From Exiguobacterium sp. s124 (GTDB lineage: Bacteria > Bacillota > Bacilli > Exiguobacteriales > Exiguobacteriaceae), in NCBI RefSeq assembly GCF_018617485.1, contig NZ_JACSKH010000002.1, positions 124,001 to 188,000 on the forward strand: a DNA stretch of 64,000 nt, given 5' to 3'. The translations under genes were made by a program, and so were the position numbers. Below, in pieces: positions 16,417 to 27,732 of the stretch (positions within the stretch are counted from its first letter, which is position 1; each line of letters opens with the position of its first letter). Under the pieces are notes generated by a model that was not told the origin of the DNA, did no database searches, and saw only the letters and a program-made list of their open reading frames with translations.

Positions 16417-18333
16417 ATGAACGAACAAACATTTGAAAAATTACAATACAACGAATTGATGACGAAAGTAGAGCGCTTCTGCATCAGCGGATTCGGGCGA
16501 CGGTTACTCAAACAACAACGTCCGACGAGCCATATTGCGACGGTGAAGAAGCGTCTGCAGGAAACGTCTGAAGCACGAGCGATTTTAGATGCGACGTCAC
16601 ACGTCCCATTCATCGGGGTTTCTGATATGGAAACAATCATCGGAAAACTACAACGAGGCATCCAACTCGAAGCAACAGAACTTGAAGCGGTCGCTGAATT
16701 TTTACGAGGAGCACGTAAACTGAAGCGATTCATGCTCGAACATGAATTCTTTGCACCGCTCCTGTCCGCGTATGCTGCTGGAATGGGCGAATGGCGGACA
16801 CTAGAAGAAGACATCACGCAAGCGATTCGAGCTGGACAAGTCGTCGATGAGGCGTCGAAAGAGTTGAAGCGGATCCGAAAACAAGTCGACATTCTCGAAG
16901 GGCGAATCGAGGAGCGGTTGGCCAAGTTTTTGAAGAGCGCCGCCAATCGCGAGATGATTCAAGACGGATTCGTCACGAAAAAACAGGATCGCTTCACCAT
17001 CCCAATCAAAGCTTCATACAAGCATAAAGTAGCGGGTACGATTGTAGACACATCGAATCGTGGGACAACGGTCTTTATCGAACCGGAGGCTATTTCGAAA
17101 TTGAATGCAGAACTCGTCATTAAACGCACGGAAGAAGCGGTAGAAGTGTATCAAGTGTTAGCGACCTTGACCGGAGCGGTGACAGAAGTCCTTTCTGACA
17201 TCGAGGCAACACTCGATGTCATCGCGCAGTACGATATGGTCTTCGCCAAAGGGAAGTACAGTCAGTCGATTGATGGCGTGACACCGCATGTGAATGCGAC
17301 CGGTCGAATCCAATTGAAGCAAGTGCGTCATCCGCTCTTAGAAAGTGCCGTTCCACTCGATTTTGCCATCGGTACAGACTATCGTGGCTTGATTATCACT
17401 GGACCGAATGCTGGTGGAAAGACGGTCGTCTTGAAAACGATTGGACTCCTCAGTTTGATGACGATGACGGGGCTGCATATCCCGGCACACACCGATACGG
17501 TCATCTCCACATTCGATGAGGTGTTCGTCGATATCGGAGATAATCAGGACTTGGAGTCGGCACTCAGTACGTTCTCGGCGCATATGCACAATGTGGCGAA
17601 AATCATGCAAACTGCTGGAAAACGGTCACTGCTGCTATTCGATGAGATTGGAAGCGGGACGGAACCGAATGAAGGAGCCGCTCTGGCGATTGCCATTTTA
17701 GAAGCGGCTTATAAACGTGGATCAATCGTTGTGGCGTCGACGCATTATGGAGAAATCAAATCGTATTCTGAAGCGCATCCGGATTTCATGAACGCAGCGA
17801 TGCAGTTTGATCCGGAAACGCTCGAACCGAAATACCGACTGCTCATGGGGCAGTCTGGCGACAGTAATGCTTTGTTTATCGCTCGGAAGATGAAGTTGCC
17901 GGAAGCGATTTTGAAACAGGCATCTCGTTATATGAACGAGAAAACGTATGACACCACGAAAGTCGATGATGCTAAAATCGCTCGCGAAGTGGAAGTGGTT
18001 CCTCTTGAAGAGGCGGAACGCTTTGAAAAAGGTGACCGTGTCCGGTTGTTAGAGACAAATCAAGTCGGGCTTGTCTATTCGTTTGATGCATCGCGTCGGC
18101 ATGTCCGGGTGTTCGTGAATGACGATTATGTTGAGCTACCGAGTCGTCGTGTCCGGCTAGAGGCGCGTGCCATAGAACTCTATCCGGCTGACTATGATTT
18201 GGATACGTTATTCACGACGTATCAGGAGCGTAAGGAAGCACACGACTTTGCGCGAGGGTCGAAAAAAGCGTTACGACGAGTGGAGAAAGAGATTCGGGAA
18301 AGAAAGAAACAAGAGCAATCAAATCGAAAGTGA
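16417..18333 (+). CDS. MutS2-like ATPase lacking the Smr domain
   Basis: A 638-residue protein starting at ATG behind GAGGAGAG. It has an N-terminal core/clamp region (1-300), the MutS-type ATPase with Walker A GPNAGGKT (329-336), Walker B LLLFDEIGSGTEP (405-417) and the H-loop region STHYGEIKSY, then a KOW-like domain (about 536-585, FEKGDRVRLLETNQVGLVY). Canonical MutS2 is about 780 residues with a long coiled coil between ATPase and KOW and a C-terminal Smr nuclease. Here the coiled coil is nearly absent and Smr is replaced by a short Lys/Arg tail. MutS2 of Bacillus subtilis acts on collided ribosomes. This short paralogue sits behind an attenuator-like leader, so a translation-stress role is possible. 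A DNA-recombination role is the alternative. Confidence 0.8.
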   Translation: MNEQTFEKLQYNELMTKVERFCISGFGRRLLKQQRPTSHIATVKKRLQETSEARAILDATSHVPFIGVSDMETIIGKLQRGIQLEATELEAVAEFLRGARKLKRFMLEHEFFAPLLSAYAAGMGEWRTLEEDITQAIRAGQVVDEASKELKRIRKQVDILEGRIEERLAKFLKSAANREMIQDGFVTKKQDRFTIPIKASYKHKVAGTIVDTSNRGTTVFIEPEAISKLNAELVIKRTEEAVEVYQVLATLTGAVTEVLSDIEATLDVIAQYDMVFAKGKYSQSIDGVTPHVNATGRIQLKQVRHPLLESAVPLDFAIGTDYRGLIITGPNAGGKTVVLKTIGLLSLMTMTGLHIPAHTDTVISTFDEVFVDIGDNQDLESALSTFSAHMHNVAKIMQTAGKRSLLLFDEIGSGTEPNEGAALAIAILEAAYKRGSIVVASTHYGEIKSYSEAHPDFMNAAMQFDPETLEPKYRLLMGQSGDSNALFIARKMKLPEAILKQASRYMNEKTYDTTKVDDAKIAREVEVVPLEEAERFEKGDRVRLLETNQVGLVYSFDASRRHVRVFVNDDYVELPSRRVRLEARAIELYPADYDLDTLFTTYQERKEAHDFARGSKKALRRVEKEIRERKKQEQSNRK

Positions 18334-18396
18334 ATGTAGCATACAGCGAACGGGTAAGAGCACATAGAGAGAAGTCTTAATGTGGGAGGGACTTAC

Positions 18397-19104
18397 GTGT
18401 TCGAATTAAGTTTTTGGTTTGCGCTCGGCTTTGCGGTGATTCACTTTTTTTCAGGAAAGCTCATTCATGTGCGTGAAGTGCCGAGGAGTCGCTTTTTATC
18501 AGTGGCTGGCGGGATTGCCGTTGCTTATGTATTCCTTCATCTGTTACCAGAGTTAAATGAATATCAACGTGAACTCGAAGGAGAGATTGGAAATAACGTC
18601 TTCGCTTCCCTCGAGAACCATATCTTGATTATCAGTATGTTAGGACTGGCTGTCTTTTATGGGCTCGAGCGATTCGCGACAGCCAATAAGCGCAAACAAA
18701 AACCATATGTATTTTGGATTCATATTGGTTCATTCACGCTTTATACGTTTAGCATCGGGTATGTGCTCGCAGAAAGTGAATTTCAGTCAAATGGCACGAT
18801 GTTCCTCTATTTTGTAGCGCTCGGCATACACTTTGTCACGGTCGATCAAGGATTGCGTCAGCATCACCAGCAACTTTATGATCGACAAGGGCGCATCTTC
18901 TTGGCGCTTGCTGTACTCATAGGGTGGGCAGTTGGTACATTTGCAGAAGTGAATGAACTTGGCTTGTCCATCGTTGTCGCCTTTTTAGCAGGTGGCGTCA
19001 TCTTGAACGTCATGAAAGAAGAATTGCCTGCTGAACGTGAGAGTAGTTTTGGTGCGTTTTTAGTTGGACTATTAAGTTATGCGTTGTTATTACTCGTCAT
19101 ATGA
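18397..19104 (+). CDS. ZIP-like multi-pass membrane protein
   Basis: A 235-residue protein with about seven to eight hydrophobic helices. A GTG start at 18397 is placed by GGGAGGG 6 nt upstream; the longer frame would start inside that site. AYVFLHLLPELNEY and GVILNVMKEELPAE recall the metal-binding helices of ZIP metal transporters, and the order of helices fits, but the full His pattern is missing. Best described as ZIP-like, function unproven. It shares a terminator with the convergent DUF2680 gene. Confidence 0.6.
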   Translation: MFELSFWFALGFAVIHFFSGKLIHVREVPRSRFLSVAGGIAVAYVFLHLLPELNEYQRELEGEIGNNVFASLENHILIISMLGLAVFYGLERFATANKRKQKPYVFWIHIGSFTLYTFSIGYVLAESEFQSNGTMFLYFVALGIHFVTVDQGLRQHHQQLYDRQGRIFLALAVLIGWAVGTFAEVNELGLSIVVAFLAGGVILNVMKEELPAERESSFGAFLVGLLSYALLLLVI

Positions 19105-19136
19105 AAAGGCAGCCACGTGCGTCGTGGCTGCCTTTT
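19104..19136. terminator. Bidirectional terminator, 14-bp stem
   Basis: AAAAGGCAGCCACG (19104-19117) pairs with CGTGGCTGCCTTTT (19123-19136). Confidence 0.9.
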
Positions 19137-19139
19137 GAC

Positions 19140-19691
19140 TTATAAGCTTGAACTTTGATTCTCTACGTTGCTGTCGCTCTCTGTTGAAGCATCGTCATGA
19201 TGCGGTCCGTGACCGTGGCCATGGCGACCACCTTCTCGTCCGCCGCGCATACCGCGAGCATCTTCTAAGTCATCATAACTTGTCACATCAGCAAAACGCT
19301 CTTCGTGATCCGCAAGGATTTGATCGGCTTCTTCTTGTGTCACGTTTCCTTCTTCTACAGCGGTCGCCAGTTTTTCTTCATGCGATGTCATGATCGCATC
19401 GATGAATGCTTCAATCGAAATGCCTTTTTCCTCCGCGAGCTCAGGAAGTGACTGTCCATTTTCACGTGCAGCGTCCACTTCCTCTTCCGTTAAACCAAGC
19501 GCTTTGATGAGAGCGGCATGACCTGCTTCCCGATCACCAAACATACCAGGACCTCGTTCGCCTCGTTCACATTGGGTGGATGCTGTCGTTGTCGATTCGT
19601 CTGTCGCCGTGTCATTCGTCGCGGCATATACCCCAGTGCCTGAGACGGCTAATAGACCGGCCAAGGCGATTGCAAGTTTCGTTGATTTCAT
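19140..19691 (-). CDS. Secreted DUF2680-type protein with His-rich tail
   Basis: A 183-residue protein. The ATG at 19691 (GGAGGAG upstream) opens a signal peptide MKSTKLAIALAGLLAVSGTGVYA. The mature part contains two helix-turn units, ALIKALGLTEEEVDAARENG and EGNVTQEEADQILADHEERF, typical of DUF2680 proteins, and ends in Gly/His-rich HGHGHGPHHDD and an acidic Ser-rich tail. The His run could bind metal ions. It is divergent from the response regulator gene and may be a target of that two-component system. Confidence 0.75.
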   Translation of the reverse strand: MKSTKLAIALAGLLAVSGTGVYAATNDTATDESTTTASTQCERGERGPGMFGDREAGHAALIKALGLTEEEVDAARENGQSLPELAEEKGISIEAFIDAIMTSHEEKLATAVEEGNVTQEEADQILADHEERFADVTSYDDLEDARGMRGGREGGRHGHGHGPHHDDASTESDSNVENQSSSL

Positions 19692-19835
19692 GTGTATCTC
19701 CTCCTTTTGATACTCCAAGTGTAGATCTGAAGGTGAGGAAAGTTGTGAGGGAGTTGCAAGATTTCTGCAAATTGTCTTTGGGAAACGGTGGGACATTCGA
19801 TGTGTGCGATATAATGGGTGTGGAGGCGATATGAG

Positions 19836-20486
19836 ATGAACGTACTCGTTGTGGAAGATGAACAAAAACTGGCGGAGGGCATGTCTCGTTTTTTAACGTA
19901 TGCCGGATTTGATGTGACCGTGGCGACGACTCTCGGTGAGGCGAAGCGACAGCTACATCAACGATTTGATGCGGTGTTATTAGATGTTCGTTTGCCTGAC
20001 GGGGAAGGTTGGACCTTGATCCCGACATTAAAAGCGCAACAACCATCGCCCGCCATCATCTTGACGACCGCACGTGGTGAGGCGGATGACCGTGTATTTG
20101 GATTGGAACTCGGGGCGGACGATTACTTAGTCAAACCGATTGTCTTGAAAGAGTTGGAGATTCGTTTGAAACGTCTCGTGAAACAGACTGATTTGATTCA
20201 ATTCGGGGCACTCACCATTGACATCAAGTCGAGGATGGTACAAGAGAACGGACAACCGCTCCGACTGACGAACAAAGAGTATGAATTGCTTTTGTACTTA
20301 TGGAAGCACGTCGGGGAGGCGTTAGATCGGAACCGCCTGCTCGACGATGTATGGGATTATACGTTTGTCGGAGATACGCGTACGGTCGACACCCATATCA
20401 AGCAATTACGTGACAAATCACCGACATTAAAAGAACAGCTGAAGACCGTTCACCGGGTCGGTTATCGATTAGAGGGACTGTCATGA
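19836..20486 (+). CDS. OmpR-family response regulator
   Basis: A 216-residue protein: a receiver domain with VVEDEQ and the phospho-acceptor Asp50 (LLDVRLPDGEGW), Lys near 100 (DDYLVKPI), and a winged-helix DNA-binding domain (LRLTNKEYELLLYLWKHVGEALDR, GDTRTVDTHIKQLRDK). The ATG at 19836 follows GGAGG at 8 nt. A TATAAT box lies at 19810-19815 without a good -35. The stop overlaps the kinase start in ATGA. Confidence 0.92.
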   Translation: MNVLVVEDEQKLAEGMSRFLTYAGFDVTVATTLGEAKRQLHQRFDAVLLDVRLPDGEGWTLIPTLKAQQPSPAIILTTARGEADDRVFGLELGADDYLVKPIVLKELEIRLKRLVKQTDLIQFGALTIDIKSRMVQENGQPLRLTNKEYELLLYLWKHVGEALDRNRLLDDVWDYTFVGDTRTVDTHIKQLRDKSPTLKEQLKTVHRVGYRLEGLS

Positions 20487-21751
20487 ACCGTCTGATGAAG
20501 AAACTATTATGGACGGCTATCCTACCGCTTGCTGTGATGGCGGTTTTGACCTTCGGACTCACATCCTTATTAATCGGACGTTTCGCAGAAGATGAGACGT
20601 ATGCACAATTGGAGCGCGAGGCGGCGATTGTATATGAAGCCATTCAGGAAGGACGCGGGATTCCAGGTCAATTAGACGTACTTTTATTTCAAGACGGGCA
20701 ACGCATCGAGCTAGAGCGGGGTGGTCGGATGCACCGCATGATGCCGATTACCCTCGATCCGAATGATTTAGCAGTTCAAGACGAAGTGAGTGTGAATGGG
20801 ACCCGTTTCTTGACGTACTTACAAGAAGAAGGGGACGTCCAAATCGTGACGTACAGCCCGGTGCCGTTTTCAAATCCACAGTTCCAACAAATCTATCTCA
20901 TCTTAGCGGGTGGGTTTATTCTGGCACTGTTGGTTGCCATCGGTGTTACGTTTTGGATGAGTCGTCGACTCACGCAACCGCTTGTGGAATTAAAACAGGC
21001 GACTACCTCGATTATGGAAGGGCGACACGACATTACACTTCCGAATGTGACGAACGATGAGATTGGAGATTTGACCGTTACGGTCGGTCAAATGAACGAA
21101 TCACTTCAAGAAAAAGAAGCACTCCAAAAATCATTTATCTCCGGAGTGACGCATGATGTGCGTACACCGCTCGCCATCGTTCGAAACGAGGCAGAAATGT
21201 TGGAGCTGGGTGTCGTGAAGGCGTCAGAGGTTTCTACGACCGGGAAAAGTATTACCGAGGAAGTAGATCGTATCGATCGACTCGTCAATCAGATGCTCGA
21301 ATATTCAAAGTTGTCCACCGGTACGATTCCGCTCGAAATGGAGTCGCTACAACTAGACGACTTGATTCGTCGATTGACGTCAAGCATGTCTGAATGGTTC
21401 CGAAAAAAAGATGTGACCCTAGACTTACAACTCGAACCGGTATCGATTCAAGCTGATCGACTCGCAATGGAACGGGTACTCTCGAACTTCATTAGAAATG
21501 CGTATGAGGCGAGCCCTACTGGCGGAAAGATTACCATCAAACTGACACCACATCGACTGTCCGTGACAGACGAAGGGGACGGGATTGACCCTTCCATTGG
21601 GCATTCGATTTGGGATATGTACGTGAAGGGTGATCGTTCAAATGGTCATGGCTTAGGTCTCGCCATCACGAAGCTCTTACTTGAAGCGCAAGGATTCTCG
21701 TACGGGGTCGATTCACATAAGGGGGCGACATTTTGGATCGAATGGACATGA
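20483..21751 (+). CDS. Sensor histidine kinase
   Basis: A 422-residue kinase: transmembrane helix 1 (about 9-31), a roughly 105-residue extracytoplasmic sensor, helix 2 (138-158), HAMP (160-210), a DHp helix with SGVTHDVRTPLA (His224) and an HATPase domain with N-box NFIRNAYEAS, DEGDGIDP and GHGLGLAITK. It partners the response regulator upstream through an ATGA overlap and overlaps the ATPase gene downstream in the same way. The stimulus is unknown. Because a secreted His-rich protein is encoded divergently, metal or envelope stress is a reasonable guess. Confidence 0.92.
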   Translation: MNRLMKKLLWTAILPLAVMAVLTFGLTSLLIGRFAEDETYAQLEREAAIVYEAIQEGRGIPGQLDVLLFQDGQRIELERGGRMHRMMPITLDPNDLAVQDEVSVNGTRFLTYLQEEGDVQIVTYSPVPFSNPQFQQIYLILAGGFILALLVAIGVTFWMSRRLTQPLVELKQATTSIMEGRHDITLPNVTNDEIGDLTVTVGQMNESLQEKEALQKSFISGVTHDVRTPLAIVRNEAEMLELGVVKASEVSTTGKSITEEVDRIDRLVNQMLEYSKLSTGTIPLEMESLQLDDLIRRLTSSMSEWFRKKDVTLDLQLEPVSIQADRLAMERVLSNFIRNAYEASPTGGKITIKLTPHRLSVTDEGDGIDPSIGHSIWDMYVKGDRSNGHGLGLAITKLLLEAQGFSYGVDSHKGATFWIEWT

Positions 21752-22485
21752 CATTATTTTTACGTGGGATACGGTTAGAGAGAGAACGCATTCGTTCGAC
21801 AGGATATCCATACTCGCTACCAATCTTTCAGACCCTCGATGAACTGACGTTTCATCATCCGGTCACGTTTCTCGTCGGAGAGAACGGGAGTGGAAAATCG
21901 ACTTTAATTGAAGGGATGGCTGTAGCGGCGGGCTTCAACCCAGAAGGCGGAGCACCGTCCTTCCAATTTGAAACAGAGGCGACGCATAGTTCCTTGTATG
22001 AAGCGTTGCGTCCGATTCGTGGTCCGTATCGACCGAAAGATGGTTTTTTCTTACGTGCCGAGACAGCATACCAACTATCGAGTTATGTGGATGAGATGGC
22101 GAAATCAGGGCGTGATCCTGAACGGTTTTATGCGTCATACGGCGGACGTTCCCTTCATGAACAATCGCACGGTGAAGCGTTCCTCTCTCTCATGTTGCAT
22201 CGATTCCGTGAAAGAGGGCTCTATATTTTGGATGAGCCAGAAGCCGCATTGTCACCGATGCGACAACTGACCATGCTCGCGCGTATGCATGAACTTGTAC
22301 AATCCGGAAGTCAATTCATCATCGCGAGTCACTCACCCATCTTGATGTCATATCCAGGCGCGGTCATTTTGCAAGTAGAGACCGGGCTATCCCCGACGGC
22401 GTTTGACGATTTGGAGCATGTACGGGTTATGCGTGACTATTTAGAGGCGCCAGAACGCATGCAACGAATCTTGTTTGATGAATAA
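21742..22485 (+). CDS. AAA/ABC-type ATPase (COG3910-like)
   Basis: A 247-residue stand-alone ATPase: Walker A VGENGSGKST near residue 50, signature-like SHGEAFLSL, Walker B LYILDEPEAALSP and the switch His in IASHSPILM. It has no membrane partner in the neighbourhood and resembles the predicted AAA ATPases of COG3910. Start alternatives are ATG 21742 or 21748; the latter forms an ATGA overlap with the kinase stop. Coupling to a two-component system is unusual for this family and suggests a shared stress response, function unknown. Confidence 0.75.
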   Translation: MDMTLFLRGIRLERERIRSTGYPYSLPIFQTLDELTFHHPVTFLVGENGSGKSTLIEGMAVAAGFNPEGGAPSFQFETEATHSSLYEALRPIRGPYRPKDGFFLRAETAYQLSSYVDEMAKSGRDPERFYASYGGRSLHEQSHGEAFLSLMLHRFRERGLYILDEPEAALSPMRQLTMLARMHELVQSGSQFIIASHSPILMSYPGAVILQVETGLSPTAFDDLEHVRVMRDYLEAPERMQRILFDE

Positions 22486-22515
22486 AACGGTCACGATGTA
22501 AGCGTTTTATTTTTA
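22482..22515 (+). terminator. Terminator after the two-component/ATPase operon
   Basis: ATAAAACG / CGTTTTAT with a 13-nt loop, followed by TTTTT. Confidence 0.65.
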
Positions 22516-22517
22516 TG

Positions 22518-22546
22518 TTGACGTCAAGATTTCTAGGGAGTATGCT
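22518..22546 (+). promoter_or_regulatory. Promoter of the beta-glucoside operon
   Basis: TTGACG (22518-22523), 17 nt, TATGCT (22541-22546). The RNA would start about 20 nt before the first RAT. Confidence 0.65.
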
Positions 22547-22574
22547 TATATCGAAAAGAAGAAAATCCACTTTG

Positions 22575-22603
22575 GGATTGTTACTGGTGATGCAGGCAAA
22601 ACC
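22575..22603 (+). promoter_or_regulatory. LicT-type RAT upstream of licT
   Basis: GGATTGTTACTG ... GCAGGCAAAACC closely follows the RAT consensus of the LicT/SacT/SacY family. It overlaps the 5' arm of the next terminator. Confidence 0.9.
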
Positions 22604-22657
22604 TAAATTGATGCCATGACTCCATGTTGGACTCTGGTGTGAATTTAGGTTTTTTTC
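22600..22657 (+). terminator. RAT-controlled terminator upstream of licT
   Basis: AACCTAAAT pairs with ATTTAGGTT across a 34-nt loop, followed by a T-run. Its 5' arm is shared with the RAT. Confidence 0.85.
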
Positions 22658-22695
22658 TTTTCAGTTCAGTTGAATGAGAGCGAGGTGAGGAGACC

Positions 22696-23547
22696 ATGCA
22701 TATTTCAAAAGTGTTCAACAACAATGTCGTAGCCATCGATGCGAACGGTCAAGAGCAGGTCGTGATGGGACGTGGGATTGCGTTTCAAAAACGACCGGGC
22801 GATCAGATCGATCAGACACGAATCGAAAAAATCTTTACGCTCGAGAGTAAAGAGAGCTATGAGCGTTTCGTTCACTTTTTAAATGAAATGCCGACAGCTG
22901 AGATGGAAACGGTGAAGCAGATTGTCAGATTGGCCGAACAGCGATTGGACCAACCCATCCATGACTCACTATATGTGACGCTGGCTGACCACCTTCATTT
23001 TGCACTCAGTCGGTACCAAGATGGAATCCAAATTCGAAATCCTCTCGTTTGGGAAGTGAAACGATTTTATGCCCCAGAGTTCGTTATCGGGAAAGAAGCG
23101 GTTAACCTGATCAATGAGCGACATGAGGTCAAACTTGATGAGGACGAGGCAGTGGCAATCGCCTTACACCTCGTCAATGCGACGATGTCTGGTGTTAAAG
23201 GTGAGAATCTTCATCTCGTCACCGAGATGACGAGAGCTACGCAAGCGATTCTGACGATCATCACGTATCACTTTCAAATCGAATTGGACGAGGAATCATA
23301 CGCTTATGCACGCTTTTTGACCCATCTAAAATATTTTGTGCAGCGTCTCGCATCTGGAGAGAAGGTCAAATCAACGGGTGACGAAACTTTGTTCCTGATG
23401 GTGAAGCAAAGATATCCGGAAGCATTTGAATGTGTCGAAAAGATCGCCGGGTTGATTGCGACGAAATATCATTACGATGTATCGATGGACGAACGGCTGT
23501 ACATGATGATTCATATCGAAAACTTAATGAAAGAACGTCGATCCTAA
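22696..23547 (+). CDS. licT: BglG-family antiterminator LicT
   Basis: A 283-residue protein: a CAT RNA-binding domain (MHISKVFNNNVVAIDANGQEQ...) and two PRDs with conserved histidines (DSLYVTLADHLHFAL, AIALHLVNA, FLTHLKYFVQRL, YMMIHIENL). The start follows GAGGTGAGGAG. Located between two RAT/terminator switches, it controls its own expression and that of bglP/bglA. It becomes active when beta-glucosides drain phosphate from PRD1 and when HPr-P phosphorylates PRD2. Confidence 0.92.
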   Translation: MHISKVFNNNVVAIDANGQEQVVMGRGIAFQKRPGDQIDQTRIEKIFTLESKESYERFVHFLNEMPTAEMETVKQIVRLAEQRLDQPIHDSLYVTLADHLHFALSRYQDGIQIRNPLVWEVKRFYAPEFVIGKEAVNLINERHEVKLDEDEAVAIALHLVNATMSGVKGENLHLVTEMTRATQAILTIITYHFQIELDEESYAYARFLTHLKYFVQRLASGEKVKSTGDETLFLMVKQRYPEAFECVEKIAGLIATKYHYDVSMDERLYMMIHIENLMKERRS

Positions 23548-23576
23548 GGATGGTTACTGATGATGCAGGCCAAACC
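23548..23576 (+). promoter_or_regulatory. Second LicT-type RAT, upstream of bglP
   Basis: GGATGGTTACTG ... GCAGGCCAAACC, a near copy of the first RAT. It begins right after the licT stop codon. Confidence 0.88.
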
Positions 23577-23617
23577 TAAATGACTACACAATTTTTTGTG
23601 TGGTGATTTAGGTTTTT
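23572..23617 (+). terminator. RAT-controlled terminator upstream of bglP
   Basis: AAACCTAAAT pairs with ATTTAGGTTT, with an inner ACACA/TGTGT stem, followed by a T-run; the 5' arm overlaps the RAT. Confidence 0.88.
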
Positions 23618-23637
23618 CTTTTTACCTAAAATGATGA

Positions 23638-26961
<3,324 letters not shown>

Positions 26962-26962
<1 letters not shown>

Positions 26963-26987
26963 AAAAAGCGGCCTCGGCCGCTTTTTT
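26962..26987. terminator. Bidirectional terminator after bglA
   Basis: AAAAAAGCGGC / GCCGCTTTTTT with loop CTCG; it also serves the convergent small genes. Confidence 0.9.
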
Positions 26988-27079
26988 CATGCTTTCGTGA
27001 TTTTTCGCAATAAGATGATCGCGAGACTAATGCCCCCAGCAATCAACATATACATAATAATTTCCATCCATGTGCTCAT
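26987..27079 (-). CDS. 30-residue membrane peptide coupled to the 145-residue protein
   Basis: MSTWMEIIMYML... followed by a hydrophobic stretch (IAGGISLAIILL) and a basic end RKITKA. The ATG overlaps the stop of the upstream gene in ATGA, so translation is coupled. One transmembrane helix, no recognised family. A paired soluble/membrane-peptide unit is implied. Confidence 0.6.
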   Translation of the reverse strand: MSTWMEIIMYMLIAGGISLAIILLRKITKA

Positions 27080-27513
27080 TCGTCGTCTCCATCCGCAAAG
27101 ATTGCGAGCTCGCCTTGTGGCATCGCGACCAACAGATAGGCGTCTCCACCAAGTGGTCTCGCGTCTCCTGCTTGCCAGCACTCAAAGTGTTCTTGGTATC
27201 CGTTGATGAATAGTAGAGAACCGGATTCGAATTGAAGTTCGAGATGCGGGTGATCGTCTCCGAGTCGTACGTGATGGATGCGTTCACGACGGAGCCGCAT
27301 GAGTTGTTCGAGTTGTTCGCCTTCGTCAAATGTGTCTTGTGTGGCATGGACATGCCAAGGTCCCTCGATTGAGATCCATGATTCCAGTCCTTGGCGGCTA
27401 AAATAGAGGAGATGATGATTAGGGCCAGAACCAAAATCGATTCCGACGAAGGAGGAGGCGGTAAAGAGGTGGTGCAAAATAGATGTCGCTTGTTCGTACT
27501 CGGTGGTAGACAC
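27076..27513 (-). CDS. Hypothetical 145-residue acidic protein
   Basis: A soluble protein of unknown family with a GTG start behind GAGGTGA. It is rich in aromatic and His residues (HHLLYFSRQGLESWISIEGPWHVHA, EHFECW) and ends in an acidic ADGDDE. The alternation suggests a compact beta-rich fold. Upstream on this strand lies a partial Fur-box-like sequence. A 30-residue membrane peptide follows with ATGA coupling. Confidence 0.6.
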   Translation of the reverse strand: MSTTEYEQATSILHHLFTASSFVGIDFGSGPNHHLLYFSRQGLESWISIEGPWHVHATQDTFDEGEQLEQLMRLRRERIHHVRLGDDHPHLELQFESGSLLFINGYQEHFECWQAGDARPLGGDAYLLVAMPQGELAIFADGDDE

Positions 27514-27532
27514 GCCGTCACCTCACTTTAAA

Positions 27533-27553
27533 GAGTTGTTATCATTATCATTC
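27533..27553 (-). promoter_or_regulatory. Partial Fur-box-like sequence
   Basis: The minus strand reads GATAATGATAAC followed by a degenerate third hexamer; about 14 of 19 positions fit the Fur consensus. It lies 20-40 nt before the 145-residue gene. Weak. Confidence 0.3.
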
Positions 27554-27732
27554 CACGTTACCACGCTAAAGTAAACGAATCTCACTCAACCTTCAGAAAA
27601 AAATAATCGTGAGTGATGCATGAAGAGACCGCTTCAACCGGAGTGTCTATCATCTGTTCAGATTATTTGGGTTATACTGGGATAAGGCGAAAGGAATGAT
27701 GCTCGATTTCGTTCTAAATAGGGGGAAAAGAG

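Noticed and set aside
16395-16946. 183-codon minus-strand ORF inside the mutS2-like gene
   Set aside because: Antisense shadow of a well-supported ATPase gene; no ribosome site and no family features.
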